A DNA stretch of 64,000 nt from Altererythrobacter sp. TH136 (lineage in GTDB: Bacteria; Pseudomonadota; Alphaproteobacteria; Sphingomonadales; Sphingomonadaceae), in assembly GCF_007065885.1 (NCBI RefSeq), contig NZ_CP041409.1:62001-126000 (forward strand). The letters run 5' to 3'. Positions 7,243-15,248 of this stretch are shown in pieces. Numbering within the stretch: position 1 is the first letter of the stretch; each line of letters starts with the position of its first letter. Position numbers and translations under genes: made by a program. Below the pieces are notes generated by a model. The model was given only the letters and a program-made list of their open reading frames with translations. It made no database searches and was not told the DNA's origin.

Positions 7243-8031
7243 TCACATCGCGCTGATGCCGCCGTCGAGCTTTAGCTCCGCCCCGGTCATGAAGCTGCTT
7301 TCGTCGCTGGCGAGGAACAGCACGCCATCGGCGATCTCCCGGGGTTCCCCGACCCGTTTGAGCGGAATCTGGCGAGCCAGCTTGTCCATGATCACGCTCT
7401 TCTCGCGGCCCGAACTCGCGACCATCCCGTCGAGGATCGGCGTGTCGACGAACGTCGGGTGGACCGAATTGCAGCGGATATTCCACCCCATCTTGCCGCA
7501 ATAGAGCGCGACCGATTTCGACAGCATCCACACCGCCGCCTTGCTGGCATTGTAACCGGGCATCGTGTCGCTCGCGATCAGGCCGGCGATCGAGCTGATG
7601 TTGATGATCGACCCGGGCTGGTTGTCCTTCATCAGCGGCAGGGCCTTCTGGCAGCCCAGGAACACGCTTTCGACGTTGATCGCGAAGCCGCGGCGCCAAT
7701 CTTCGAGCGTGCAGGTCTCGATGTTGCCGCGGACGCCGACGCCCGCGTTGTTCACCAGTACGGACAGTCCGCCGAGCTGGTCCCGCGCCATCTCGATCGC
7801 GGCGTTCCACTGATCCTCGCTGGTGACATCGTGCTGCATGGCGAAGGCGGTGCCCGCGCCGTGCGCATCGTTGATCGCGGCGGCGGTCGCTTCCGCCCCG
7901 GCGCCGTTGACGTCGGTGCACAGCACCCGCGCGCCCTCACATGCGAGCACCTGGCAGTGCGCCGCGCCCAATCCTTGCGCCGCGCCCGTCACCAGCGCCA
8001 GCTTGCCCGCTACCCGTCCACTCATAGTCAC
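7243..8031 (-). CDS. short-chain dehydrogenase/reductase (SDR)
   Basis: 262 residues of a classical SDR. The cofactor motif TGAAQGLG is at 15-22, NNAG at 94-97, the catalytic serine in ISSIAG (about 146), and the YNASK pair Y160/K164 is intact. An aspartate after strand 2 (CTDVNG) favours NAD(H) over NADP(H). It should oxidise a secondary alcohol or reduce a ketone, but the substrate cannot be read. MSGRVAGK at the third codon is an alternative start. Its start overlaps the stop of the upstream Nudix gene by four bases, so the two are probably cotranscribed and may act on related metabolites. Confidence 0.88.
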   Translation of the reverse strand: MTMSGRVAGKLALVTGAAQGLGAAHCQVLACEGARVLCTDVNGAGAEATAAAINDAHGAGTAFAMQHDVTSEDQWNAAIEMARDQLGGLSVLVNNAGVGVRGNIETCTLEDWRRGFAINVESVFLGCQKALPLMKDNQPGSIINISSIAGLIASDTMPGYNASKAAVWMLSKSVALYCGKMGWNIRCNSVHPTFVDTPILDGMVASSGREKSVIMDKLARQIPLKRVGEPREIADGVLFLASDESSFMTGAELKLDGGISAM

Positions 8032-8555
8032 CCTCTCCCGATGATCGATGCTCCCAAGAGGAGCAGCAGCTTGGCGTCGATCCCGACACCCGCCCGGCGC
8101 CGTTCTTCGACGAACGCGGGCACTTCGTCCAGCGGCACGCGGTGGACGGTGATATCCTCGCTATCCGTCCCGCCGCCGTCGCCGACTTTCGTAAGGCCGC
8201 TGGCGCGGAACAGGTAGAAGCTTTCCGACAACATCCCGGGCGAGGAAAAGAACTGGCCGCAGTCTTCCATGCGGCCAGCGCGGTAGCCGGTCTCCTCCTC
8301 CAGTTCACGGCGCGCGGCGGTTTCGGTTTCCTCGTCCGCATCGTCGGCGTCGCCGACAAGGCCAGCCGGCAGCTCGAGCGAGCGGAGCCCCATCGGCACG
8401 CGGAACTGCTCGACCAGCAACACGTGACCCTGATCGATCGCCACGATCAGCGCCGCACGGATGCCGCGCGCCCGGCTGACGTACTCCCACCGCCCGCGCT
8501 TTCGCGCGACGATGAAGCGGCCTTCCCACACGACCTCCTCCGGCGCCTTCCGCAT
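8028..8555 (-). CDS. Nudix hydrolase, ADP-ribose pyrophosphatase type
   Basis: 175 residues with the ADP-ribose pyrophosphatase order: an N-terminal strand domain (VVWEGRFIVARKRGRWEYV), LELPAGLV, then a full Nudix box ending TAARRELEEETGY. An acidic insert DADDADEETE sits inside the box between the first Gly and the REL helix, making the spacing longer than the standard GX5EX7REUXEEXGU. The enzyme probably hydrolyses ADP-ribose or a similar NDP-sugar. The ATG at 8555 is chosen; an overlapping upstream frame is out of register. It is coupled to the SDR gene downstream. Confidence 0.85.
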   Translation of the reverse strand: MRKAPEEVVWEGRFIVARKRGRWEYVSRARGIRAALIVAIDQGHVLLVEQFRVPMGLRSLELPAGLVGDADDADEETETAARRELEEETGYRAGRMEDCGQFFSSPGMLSESFYLFRASGLTKVGDGGGTDSEDITVHRVPLDEVPAFVEERRRAGVGIDAKLLLLLGASIIGRG

Positions 8556-8585
8556 CGGGCGGCAGGTTGGGCTGGTCGCTAGACA

Positions 8586-9260
8586 TCACACCTCGATCAG
8601 GCGGTCGGGAAGCTCGTTGCTATCATCCTCGGCGCGCGGGAAGTGCTCGGACAGAACGGCGCCGACATCGGCGATGCCTGCGCTGAGCCCGTCCGCGATG
8701 CGGCCTTCACGGATGTGCACCAGCATGTCGGCCATCGCCTCGCCCCAGACCTCCGCCGAAACCTGCGTGGCGATCGCGGCGTCCGCGACGATCTCGGCCC
8801 GGTGTTCGCGCATGGACAGGTAGATCAGCACGCCCGTGCGGCCGTGCGTGCGCCGCTCCGCCCCGACCTTGAAGTGACGCACCGCCGCGTCGCGCACGCG
8901 CCCCTGCTTGATGGGGGCGGGGATCAGCGCGAACTTGAGCGGCCGCCACAGCTGGATCAGCCAGGTGCCCGCGAACTTCACGACGAACCCGGCGAGCGCC
9001 AATGAGAGAATTTCGCGCGTGGTCCATTCGTGGTTCCACCCGCCGAATAGCCATTCGACAAGGCGCAAGTAGAAGTCGGGCATCAGCGTGAATGCGGCCA
9101 ACGCGAGCGTGCCGACCAGCACGGACCAGGCGAGCTGGATATCGCTGTAGCCATCGGACTGTTCGGCCAGCACGGTGACGATTTCGCCCGCGCTCTGCAT
9201 CTCCGCCGCGGCCACCGCGGCAGAGACCTGCGCGTGCTCGGCTTCGTTCAGATAAGCCAT
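8586..9260 (-). CDS. TPM-domain membrane protein
   Basis: 224 residues of the TPM (TLP18.3/Psb32/MOLO-1) family. The N-terminal part MAYLNEAEHAQVSAAVAAAEMQSAGEIVTVLA is the first half of the domain. Two hydrophobic segments follow (about 45-62 and 85-105), then the rest: HFKVGAERRTHGRTGVLIYLSMREHRAEIVADAAI. This YgcG-like architecture splits the domain across membrane helices. It is the third gene of a lemA-TPM-TPM operon, 12 bases after the previous stop. Such operons are common in Gram-negatives; the role is poorly known, with links to envelope stress and protein turnover. Confidence 0.78.
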   Translation of the reverse strand: MAYLNEAEHAQVSAAVAAAEMQSAGEIVTVLAEQSDGYSDIQLAWSVLVGTLALAAFTLMPDFYLRLVEWLFGGWNHEWTTREILSLALAGFVVKFAGTWLIQLWRPLKFALIPAPIKQGRVRDAAVRHFKVGAERRTHGRTGVLIYLSMREHRAEIVADAAIATQVSAEVWGEAMADMLVHIREGRIADGLSAGIADVGAVLSEHFPRAEDDSNELPDRLIEV

Positions 9261-9272
9261 CGTCAGCCCCCG

Positions 9273-10088
9273 CTACCAGCCACCGGATGCGCCGCCGCCG
9301 CCGAAGCTGCCGCCGCCACCCCCGAAACCGCCGCCGCCGAAACCGCCGCTGCCAAAGCCTCCGCCTCCACCACCGCCTGAGCGAGCGGCCGCGCTGAGCG
9401 CTTCCCACAGGATGATATTGCCCACTGCGCCGCCCATGCCGCCACGCTGGCGATAGCGCCGGCCCTTACGCCCGCCGCGCATCATCGGCAGGATGACGAA
9501 GAACAGCAGGAACCCGCCCCAGATCAGCAGGCCGAACGGGAACCCGCCTTCGCCACCCGATCGCGCGCGTGTCTCTGCGGCCTGCGCCACCTTGGCCGCT
9601 TCTTCGGCAGGCAGCTCAAGCTGTTGGATGATCTGGTCGGCACCCGCGACGACACCGCCGGGCATGTCTCCCGCCCGGAACTTTGGCAGGATAGTGTTCT
9701 GCACGATCAGCGTGGAATAGCCGTCGGTCAGGACAGGCTCCAGGCCATAGCCGACTTCGATCCGTACCTTGCGGTCGTTCGGGGCGACCAGCAGGATCAC
9801 GCCATCGTTGCGCTGTTCGTCGCCGATGCCCCACTTGCGCCCAAGCTGGTAACCGTAGTCGGCGATGTCATAGCCCTGCAGACTCGGCACCGTGGCGACG
9901 ACGAACTGGCGCTGGTTGCGCTGTTCGAAGGCGGTCAGCTTGCTGTCGAGCTGCGCCTCGACCGCGGGCGGGAGGATGTTGGCCGCATCGACCACCCGCC
10001 CGGTGAGAGCGGGAAACTCCTGCGCCGCGACTGGCGACGCGAGGAGCGCCGCCAGCCAGGCGAAGACCAGCGCGAGTGAGCGCGCCAA
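9273..10088 (-). CDS. exported TPM-domain protein with glycine-rich tail
   Basis: 271 residues: signal peptide (MARSLALVFAWLAALLASPVAAQEF), a TPM domain about residues 25-165 (LTGRVVDAANILPPAVEAQLDSKLTAFEQRNQRQFVVATV...GYGLEPVLTDG), a membrane helix (LLIWGGFLLFFVILPMM) and a C-terminal tail of GGGGFGSGG repeats. That is the YgcG layout. The start appears to be TTG at 10088, four bases after the lemA stop; no in-frame ATG precedes the signal peptide. The tail is low-complexity and likely disordered. Probably inner-membrane anchored with the domain in the periplasm. Confidence 0.83.
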   Translation of the reverse strand: MARSLALVFAWLAALLASPVAAQEFPALTGRVVDAANILPPAVEAQLDSKLTAFEQRNQRQFVVATVPSLQGYDIADYGYQLGRKWGIGDEQRNDGVILLVAPNDRKVRIEVGYGLEPVLTDGYSTLIVQNTILPKFRAGDMPGGVVAGADQIIQQLELPAEEAAKVAQAAETRARSGGEGGFPFGLLIWGGFLLFFVILPMMRGGRKGRRYRQRGGMGGAVGNIILWEALSAAARSGGGGGGGFGSGGFGGGGFGGGGGSFGGGGASGGW

Positions 10089-10091
10089 GGG

Positions 10092-10763
10092 TTACTGGTT
10101 CGCGGCCGAAGCGGTCGGCGCCGGCGCGTTGTCATTGGCGCCGGTCGCCCGCGTAGCCGAACCTGAGGGCGTCATGTCGAGCGTGGGCGCCACTTCGGCA
10201 CCGGCGGTGACCGCCTTGTACGGCACGATCGGCTTCGCGCCGTAGATCACGTTGGCGCCGATCGCGCTGGGGAACGTGCGGATCTCGGTGTTATAGTCGC
10301 GCACCGCCTCGTTGTAGTCGCGGATCGAGATGCGGACCTTGTTCTCGACCCCTTCGAGCTGGCCCTGCAGCATCTGGTAATTGGTGATGGACTTGAGGTC
10401 GGGATACGCTTCGAAGTTCGCGAGCAGGCGGCCAAGGCCCGAGCTCAGCTGGTTCTGCGCCGCCTGGTATTCCGCCATCTTGGCGGGATCGGTCAGGTCG
10501 TCGGCGTTGATCTGGACGCTCGTCGCCTTCGCGCGGGCCTCGATCACGTCGGTGAGGATGCCGCGCTCCTGCTCTGCCGCGCCCTTGGCGACTTCGGCGA
10601 GATTGGGAACGAGATTGGCACGTTCCTGGAACGCTGCCTCGACATCGGCCCAGCGCGCCTTCGCGGTTTCTTCCTTGGTGGGGATCGAGTTGATGCCGCA
10701 GGCGGAAAGGCCGATCGCGGCCATCGCGACCACGACGGTGCGGCGGAGAGTGGTGAAGGTCAT
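10092..10763 (-). CDS. lemA: LemA family lipoprotein
   Basis: 223 residues starting MTFTTLRRTVVVAMAAIGLSACGINSIPT, a lipoprotein signal with lipobox GLSAC. The LemA core follows: KARWADVEAAFQERANLVPNLAEVAKG, then QLSSGLGRLLANFEAYPDLKS and FRNxR-like VRISIRDYNEAVRDYN, forming long helices. A Ala/Pro/Thr-rich tail ends the protein. I use the ATG at 10763 because it begins the signal peptide; the frame is open a few codons more. LemA proteins are envelope proteins of uncertain function, often paired with TPM-domain proteins, exactly as here. Confidence 0.88.
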   Translation of the reverse strand: MTFTTLRRTVVVAMAAIGLSACGINSIPTKEETAKARWADVEAAFQERANLVPNLAEVAKGAAEQERGILTDVIEARAKATSVQINADDLTDPAKMAEYQAAQNQLSSGLGRLLANFEAYPDLKSITNYQMLQGQLEGVENKVRISIRDYNEAVRDYNTEIRTFPSAIGANVIYGAKPIVPYKAVTAGAEVAPTLDMTPSGSATRATGANDNAPAPTASAANQ

Positions 10764-10930
10764 TGCGTCGAGCATCCTATGCAAGCAGCTGTCAACACGG
10801 CGCGAAAGGCGCGCCCGGCCTGTATTGCGGTTCTAGCACACCGGCCGGCGCGTTCAAGCGGCCCACCGCTTGCTACTCAAGAAAATCGGGGGCACATCTC
10901 ACGCTGACATAACCGGGCAGGAGGTGGAAC

Positions 10931-11356
10931 GTGTTCACAGAGTTCAAGGAATTCATCAACCGCGGCAACGTGCTTGATCTGGCGGTGGCGGTGATCATCG
11001 GCGCGGCCTTCGGCAAGATCGTCACGTCGCTCACCGACAGCGTCATCATGCCGGTGATCGGCTGGCTGTTCGGCAACACCGATTTTTCAAGCTATTTCAT
11101 TCGTCTGGGGCCGATACCTGAGACGTACAATGGTTCGCTGACGAACTATGCCGCGCTCAAGGAAGCGGGCGTGCCGATGATCGGTTATGGCGACCTTGTG
11201 ACCCAGGTGGTCAACTTCCTCATCGTGGCCTGGGTCATCTTCCTGGTCGTGAAGGCCGCCAACAAGGTCAATCGCCGTCCGGACGAAACGCCAGCGGGGC
11301 CGAGCGAGATCGAGCTGCTGGCGGAAATCCGCGATGAGCTGCGGCGGCGCGTCTAG
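10931..11356 (+). CDS. mscL: large-conductance mechanosensitive channel
   Basis: 141 residues of MscL, a homopentameric inner-membrane channel that opens under membrane tension to release solutes on hypo-osmotic shock. The start MFTEFKEFINRGNVLDLAVAVIIGAAFGKIVTSL contains the N-terminal amphipathic helix and the Gly/Ala-packed pore helix. The second helix is VVNFLIVAWVIFLVVKAANK and the C-terminal bundle is SEIELLAEIRDEL. The periplasmic loop is somewhat long. The start is GTG at 10931 with AGGAGG seven bases upstream. The tmRNA gene follows in the same direction but has its own promoter-like boxes. Confidence 0.95.
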   Translation: MFTEFKEFINRGNVLDLAVAVIIGAAFGKIVTSLTDSVIMPVIGWLFGNTDFSSYFIRLGPIPETYNGSLTNYAALKEAGVPMIGYGDLVTQVVNFLIVAWVIFLVVKAANKVNRRPDETPAGPSEIELLAEIRDELRRRV

Positions 11357-11360
11357 TCAC

Positions 11361-11389
11361 TTCACATTCAGCGCAGGGCGACTATATCC
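11361..11389 (+). promoter_or_regulatory. putative sigma-70 promoter of the tmRNA gene
   Basis: TTCACA (11361-11366) and TATATC (11384-11389) are 17 bases apart, five of six and four of six matches to the -35 and -10 consensus. Initiation would be near 11396, just before the first stem of the tmRNA precursor. Confidence 0.45.
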
Positions 11390-11395
11390 GTCGGT

Positions 11396-11720
11396 GCCGG
11401 TCCAAGGGAAACCGAGGGCCGGATATGGCGATAAATTGCGGTGTGCAATAGATACAGCGGACCCGGGGGCAGTACCCGGCGGCTCCACCACCTCCTCTGG
11501 CGTTGCAGGGGAAATGACGGGGCCGAACTAGGATCGACGTGTATTGAAAAGCATCGTTTTTGCTCGGGCTGAGTAACCCGTTCAAGGCTCAAAACCCACA
11601 AGTGCCAACGACAACGAAGCACTTGCTCTCGCTGCGTAATTCTAGGGGCTAACGCCCTGAAGTTACAAGGCTTTGAGCACGGTTCGGACCGAACCGGGTA
11701 ACAGAATCGGAAACCGGGGG
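11396..11720 (+). ncRNA. ssrA: transfer-messenger RNA, circularly permuted two-piece form
   Basis: tmRNA rescues stalled ribosomes and tags the nascent chain. Here the acceptor piece comes first: a T-arm ACCCGGGGGCAGTACCCGG and the acceptor strand GGCTCCACCA ending at 11490. After a 28-base spacer the coding piece begins GGGGCCGAACTAGGATCGACG (11519); GGGGCC pairs with GGCTCC. The tag frame at 11604-11639 reads ANDNEALALAA then TAA, the expected sphingomonad tag ending in the protease-recognised LAA. A 7-bp stem (11397-11403 with 11416-11422) opens the precursor. The outer ends are estimates; the 3' end could be anywhere near 11700-11725. Confidence 0.9.
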
Positions 11721-11723
11721 CCC

Positions 11724-11755
11724 GGGGGAGCCTAGCAACAGAATCCCCCACCTTC
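11724..11755. repeat. Repeat copy 1 (direct repeat with GGGGG/CCCCC stem)
   Basis: The unit GGAGCCTAGCAACAGAATC, followed by CCCCACCTTC, occurs here and again at 11818-11848, with about 93 bases between equivalent positions. Flanking G5 and C5 can form a stem around the unit. It lies just downstream of tmRNA and before the convergent SleB gene. Confidence 0.7.
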
Positions 11756-11817
11756 ATTTTATTGCTGGACCGACTTGGCCCCGATCGCGGCGGTCCTCGC
11801 CCCCCCGAAACAAGGAC

Positions 11818-11848
11818 GGGGAGCCTAGCAACAGAATCCCCCACCTTC
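11818..11848. repeat. Repeat copy 2 (direct repeat with GGGG/CCCC stem)
   Basis: Second copy of the unit at 11724, identical over about 30 bases, ending two bases before the stop of the cell-wall hydrolase gene. The sequence between the copies, including ATTTTATTGCTGGACC, is not otherwise recognisable. Confidence 0.7.
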
Positions 11849-11849
11849 T

Positions 11850-12977
11850 CTACATCGCTGGCGCCTTGGAAGGCTGGCCGATCCAGCGGCCTGAGTTCGC
11901 GTACTCCGCCTTGATCCCGCTCGTCTGCGGCAGGTTCTCCGCTTTGAATGCGGCGTCCCCGCCGCGCGCCTGCACGGCCGCGCTGTAAGCGGGGGGCGGG
12001 GGCGGGACATACGCTGCCGACTGCGCCGCCGCCTTGCGTTTCGCCGCCTCGTACGCCTGCGCCAGCAGCACCGGATCGGGCGCGGAGTCGGGGGTCAAGG
12101 CCTCGCTGCGCGGGTGCGGCGCAGCCATTGGCTCCCCGCCGCGGTAGCGCGCGGCGAAGGCTTCGGAGCGTCCGGCGAGCCCGCGCCACTTGTAGAACGT
12201 ATGCAGCCCGATCGTCCCGACGTTCTGCAGGCTGGAGGCCCAGTATGGCAGCACGTACGTCGCGTGATAATGCGTGGCCAGGCCGATCGGCCGGTACACG
12301 TATCCCGCCAGCGATGCAGCGGCGACCGAGCGGGCGCGCGCCCATGTCGTCCGGGACGGAACCCGTGCCAGCGAGCCATCGCAGGTGAAGCTGAACTGGC
12401 ACCCGGTGCGCCGCTCGCTGCCCTGGAATACCACCCCGCATACGCTGTTGGGATAGCTGGGATGCGCCACGCGGTTGAGGATCACTTGCGCCACCGCGCG
12501 CTGCCCCTCGGTCGGCTCGTTTGCCGCTTCGTAGTACAGCGCCAGCGTCATGCACTGTAGCGCGCGCGCCTTGTCGAGCCCGCTGCCGATCGCGGTGAAC
12601 GCGCGGGCCGAGGCACTGGCGAGTGGCTCGTCCGCGTCGGAGTGCGCCCCGGTGTCGAGCGGCGGCGGCAAGTCGTCAGTGAGCGCCAGATCGTCCGACG
12701 GGGCCGCCGGCACATCCATCAGGTAGAAGAACGCCGACCCGGGAAAGCTTTCGCCCGGTGTCTCGAACGGCATCACGCGCGCCGCCGCCGGGCTGCCGGC
12801 ATCGTCGAAAGCGCCCCATTCACCGGGCGCGGCCATCGCCGGCACGGCGATCGCCGCGGCGAGCGTGAGCAGCCGCCGCCCCCGGTGTGGACCGTCCAGC
12901 GTCAGCAGCGCACGCAGCCGGTCGATCGGCCGGGGAGGCCGCGGGCGGCGGGGCAGGCGAGGTGATGCGGGCAACAT
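11850..12977 (-). CDS. SleB-type cell wall hydrolase
   Basis: 375 residues with a Hydrolase_2 (SleB/CwlJ) domain at roughly 150-290: CMTLALYYEAANEPTEGQRAVAQVILNRVAHP, whose glutamate is the expected catalytic acid, then the YPNSVCGVVFQGSER and CQFSFTCDG elements. These enzymes cleave peptidoglycan glycan strands. The N-terminus is basic and Pro-rich (RLPRRPRPPRP) and then hydrophobic, so it may be exported or anchored. The ATG at 12977 follows AAGGAG; the longer frame upstream crosses divergent regulatory DNA. The C-terminal 85 residues are Ala/Pro-rich. In sphingomonads such a protein is usually a housekeeping wall hydrolase, not a spore enzyme. Confidence 0.85.
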   Translation of the reverse strand: MLPASPRLPRRPRPPRPIDRLRALLTLDGPHRGRRLLTLAAAIAVPAMAAPGEWGAFDDAGSPAAARVMPFETPGESFPGSAFFYLMDVPAAPSDDLALTDDLPPPLDTGAHSDADEPLASASARAFTAIGSGLDKARALQCMTLALYYEAANEPTEGQRAVAQVILNRVAHPSYPNSVCGVVFQGSERRTGCQFSFTCDGSLARVPSRTTWARARSVAAASLAGYVYRPIGLATHYHATYVLPYWASSLQNVGTIGLHTFYKWRGLAGRSEAFAARYRGGEPMAAPHPRSEALTPDSAPDPVLLAQAYEAAKRKAAAQSAAYVPPPPPAYSAAVQARGGDAAFKAENLPQTSGIKAEYANSGRWIGQPSKAPAM

Positions 12978-13144
12978 GGCTCCTTGGACAGCAAGTGCGC
13001 CTACGTCCGCACACCGGTTGGCGCGAGCGCGGTGACTGGCAGTGTCCCTTGGCGGAACAGCCCGCAGGGAATGGTTACCTCGCATGCCTCACCACCGGTT
13101 AACTTGCCTCAGGCCGCGCTGCCGCCTATGGGCGCCGCGACGTC
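12978..13144. other. divergent spacer between sleB-like gene and riboswitch
   Basis: No gene is supported here. It must hold the promoters for the leftward hydrolase and the rightward btu operon, but no clear boxes are visible to me. Confidence 0.4.
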
Positions 13145-13300
13145 ATGGGTGCTCGCGAAAGCGGGCCTAAGAGGGAAGGGGGTGCGATGCCCCCGCTGCC
13201 CCCGCAACTGTGACCGGGGAGGCTGCCCCCAGATGCCACTGGGACACCGGGAAGGCGGGGGCAAGCTGGCGATCCGGGAGCCAGGAGACCTGCCGGTGAT
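13145..13300 (+). promoter_or_regulatory. cobalamin (adenosylcobalamin) riboswitch
   Basis: The aptamer is clear: GGTGCTCGCGAAAGCGGGCC, then TAAGAGGGAA, GGTGCGAT, the core GCTGCCCCCGCAACTGTGACCGG, CCACTGGG with AAGGCGGGGGC, and the B12 box AGCCAGGAGACCTGCC at 13279-13294. It precedes btuB, the classical target. Downstream, CGAAGGC (13330-13336) can pair with GCCTTCG (13364-13370), with GGGCC/GGCCC nested inside; this may be the expression platform. With bound cobalamin such riboswitches lower expression. The exact ends are estimates. Confidence 0.93.
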
Positions 13301-13403
13301 GGTCGTTCGAGCCGGCGGGCGGGGTGTACCGAAGGCAAGCGCAGGGGGGCCAGTTCCGGCCCGGCCTTCGTCATGAGCGACTTCGCACATGACAGGAGGA
13401 TCA

Positions 13404-15248
13404 ATGCCCAAGTATCTGTTTTTGCTGAGTGCTGCCGCGTGCGCTTCGTCTGCCGCGGCGCAGATTCCCGATACCGGGATCACCGTCACCGCGACCGGTA
13501 CCCGCAGCGAGGTGGAGGTGTCCGGCCAGCCGGTCACTGTCATCGGGGAGGCGGAGATCGACGCGGTCCAGGGGGCCGACATCGCCCGGGTCCTGCGCCG
13601 CGCGCCGGGCGTGACCATCACCCGCAACGGCCCGCCGGGCGCCTTCACCGGCGTGCGCGTGCGCGGCGCGGCGGCCGAGCAGCTGCTGGTGCTGGTCGAC
13701 GGGGTCCGGGTCGCCGATCCGGCGGCGCCGGGCGGCGGGTTCGACTTTGGCAACCTGGCGGCGGGCGAGGTCGAGAAGCTTGACCTGCTGCGCGGCTCCA
13801 ATTCCACCATCTGGGGATCGGATGCGATCGGCGGGGTGCTGCTCGTCACGACCCGCAACCGCCGCGGATTGACCGCCAGTGGCGAATACGGCGCGGACGA
13901 CAGCAGCTATCTCACCGCCAGCGGCGGCGTGGGGAGCGACGCATTCTTCCTCGGCGGATCGGCCGGGTGGCAGCGGACCCATGGCTTCTCGGCAGCGGCA
14001 TCGGGCAGCGAGGCCGACGGGTCCGAGCAATGGTCCGGCAACCTGCGCGCCCGCGCCTACCTCTCGCCCGCGCTGGAACTGTTCGCGCTGGGGCGATATG
14101 TCGAAGGCGATCTCGATCTCGACGGGTATCTGGCGCCCAGCTTCACCTTCGCCGATACGGACGAGCGCCAGCACACCCGGCAATACACCGGCGCGGGAGG
14201 CGCGATCTACGACAGCGGGCCGCTGTACCTGCGCGGGGCTTACTCGTTCGCCGACACCGAGCGCGCGACATTCGACACGCAGGACAGCACCGCTCCCAAC
14301 TACACCACCGATGGCCATTCGCAGCGGGTGGACCTGCGCGGGGAGTGGCGCCCGATCGGCCCGCTGATCGTGAACTTCGGCGGGGAGAGTGAATGGACCC
14401 GCTTCGCCACCTCGTTCGACGCGGCGGAGCGGACCAGCATCTGGGGCGCTTACGCGCAAGCCGGGATCGAGTTCGGCAAGCTCGCCGCCCACGCCGGGCT
14501 GCGCCACGACCGCCACGCGCGGTTCGGCGGCGAGACCAGCGTGGGAGCCGACGCCAGCTACGAAGTCGCGCCCGACCTGCGGGTGCGCGCATCGTATGGC
14601 GAAGGGTTCAAGGCGCCGACGCTGTTCCAGCTGCTGAGCGACTACGGCAACGCCGCGCTCCAGCCCGAACGCAGCCGCAGTTTCGATGTGGGCCTCGCCT
14701 GGCGGACCCGCGCCGCGCCCACTTGGGGTGCGGTGACGCTGTACCGGCGCGACAGTAGCGACCTGATCGACTTCGTTTCCTGCTTCGGCGTGAGCGGCGG
14801 CATCTGCACCGATCGCCCGTTCGGCACGTACGACAACGTCAGCCGCGCCCGCGCCCAAGGGTTCGAGGTCGAGGTCGGTCTTGCGCCCAGCGAGCGGCTG
14901 CGGACCAGCGTCGCGTACAGCTATCTCGATGCGGAGGACCGCGCGACCGGCAACCGGCTCGCGCGCCGTCCGCGCCACGCGCTGACCGCCACTGCCGACT
15001 GGAGCGCGCCGTTCGGCGTCGTGCTGGGCGGCGACGTGCGGCTGGTGGGTGACAGCTTCGACGACGCGGGTAACTTCACCGCGATCGACGGGTATGTGCT
15101 GACCGACGTGCGCGCTAGTGTCCCGCTCGGCGACACGTTCGAGCTGTTCGGCCGGGTCGAGAACCTGTTCGATGCGCGTTACACCGAAGTCGCCGGATAC
15201 GGCACGCGCGGGCGGGCGGCGTTCGTGGGGGCGCGGGTTCGGCTGTGA
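13404..15248 (+). CDS. btuB: TonB-dependent vitamin B12 receptor BtuB
   Basis: 614 residues: signal peptide (MPKYLFLLSAAACASSAAAQ), a plug domain with TonB-box-like ITVTATGTRSEVE near the N-terminus and LLVLVDGVRVADPAAPGG, and a 22-strand barrel to the C-terminal VGARVRL. It imports corrinoids across the outer membrane using TonB/ExbBD energy. The ATG at 13404 has AGGAGGA six bases upstream. The cobalamin riboswitch upstream and btuF-btuC-btuD directly downstream fix the substrate class. The stop overlaps the btuF GTG. Confidence 0.93.
   Translation: MPKYLFLLSAAACASSAAAQIPDTGITVTATGTRSEVEVSGQPVTVIGEAEIDAVQGADIARVLRRAPGVTITRNGPPGAFTGVRVRGAAAEQLLVLVDGVRVADPAAPGGGFDFGNLAAGEVEKLDLLRGSNSTIWGSDAIGGVLLVTTRNRRGLTASGEYGADDSSYLTASGGVGSDAFFLGGSAGWQRTHGFSAAASGSEADGSEQWSGNLRARAYLSPALELFALGRYVEGDLDLDGYLAPSFTFADTDERQHTRQYTGAGGAIYDSGPLYLRGAYSFADTERATFDTQDSTAPNYTTDGHSQRVDLRGEWRPIGPLIVNFGGESEWTRFATSFDAAERTSIWGAYAQAGIEFGKLAAHAGLRHDRHARFGGETSVGADASYEVAPDLRVRASYGEGFKAPTLFQLLSDYGNAALQPERSRSFDVGLAWRTRAAPTWGAVTLYRRDSSDLIDFVSCFGVSGGICTDRPFGTYDNVSRARAQGFEVEVGLAPSERLRTSVAYSYLDAEDRATGNRLARRPRHALTATADWSAPFGVVLGGDVRLVGDSFDDAGNFTAIDGYVLTDVRASVPLGDTFELFGRVENLFDARYTEVAGYGTRGRAAFVGARVRL

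Noticed and set aside
11368-12555. Leftward frame reading through the tmRNA and repeat region
   Set aside because: It overlaps sleB-like coding sequence in another register and translates a structured RNA gene; the repeated KVGDSVARLP is just the DNA repeat translated.
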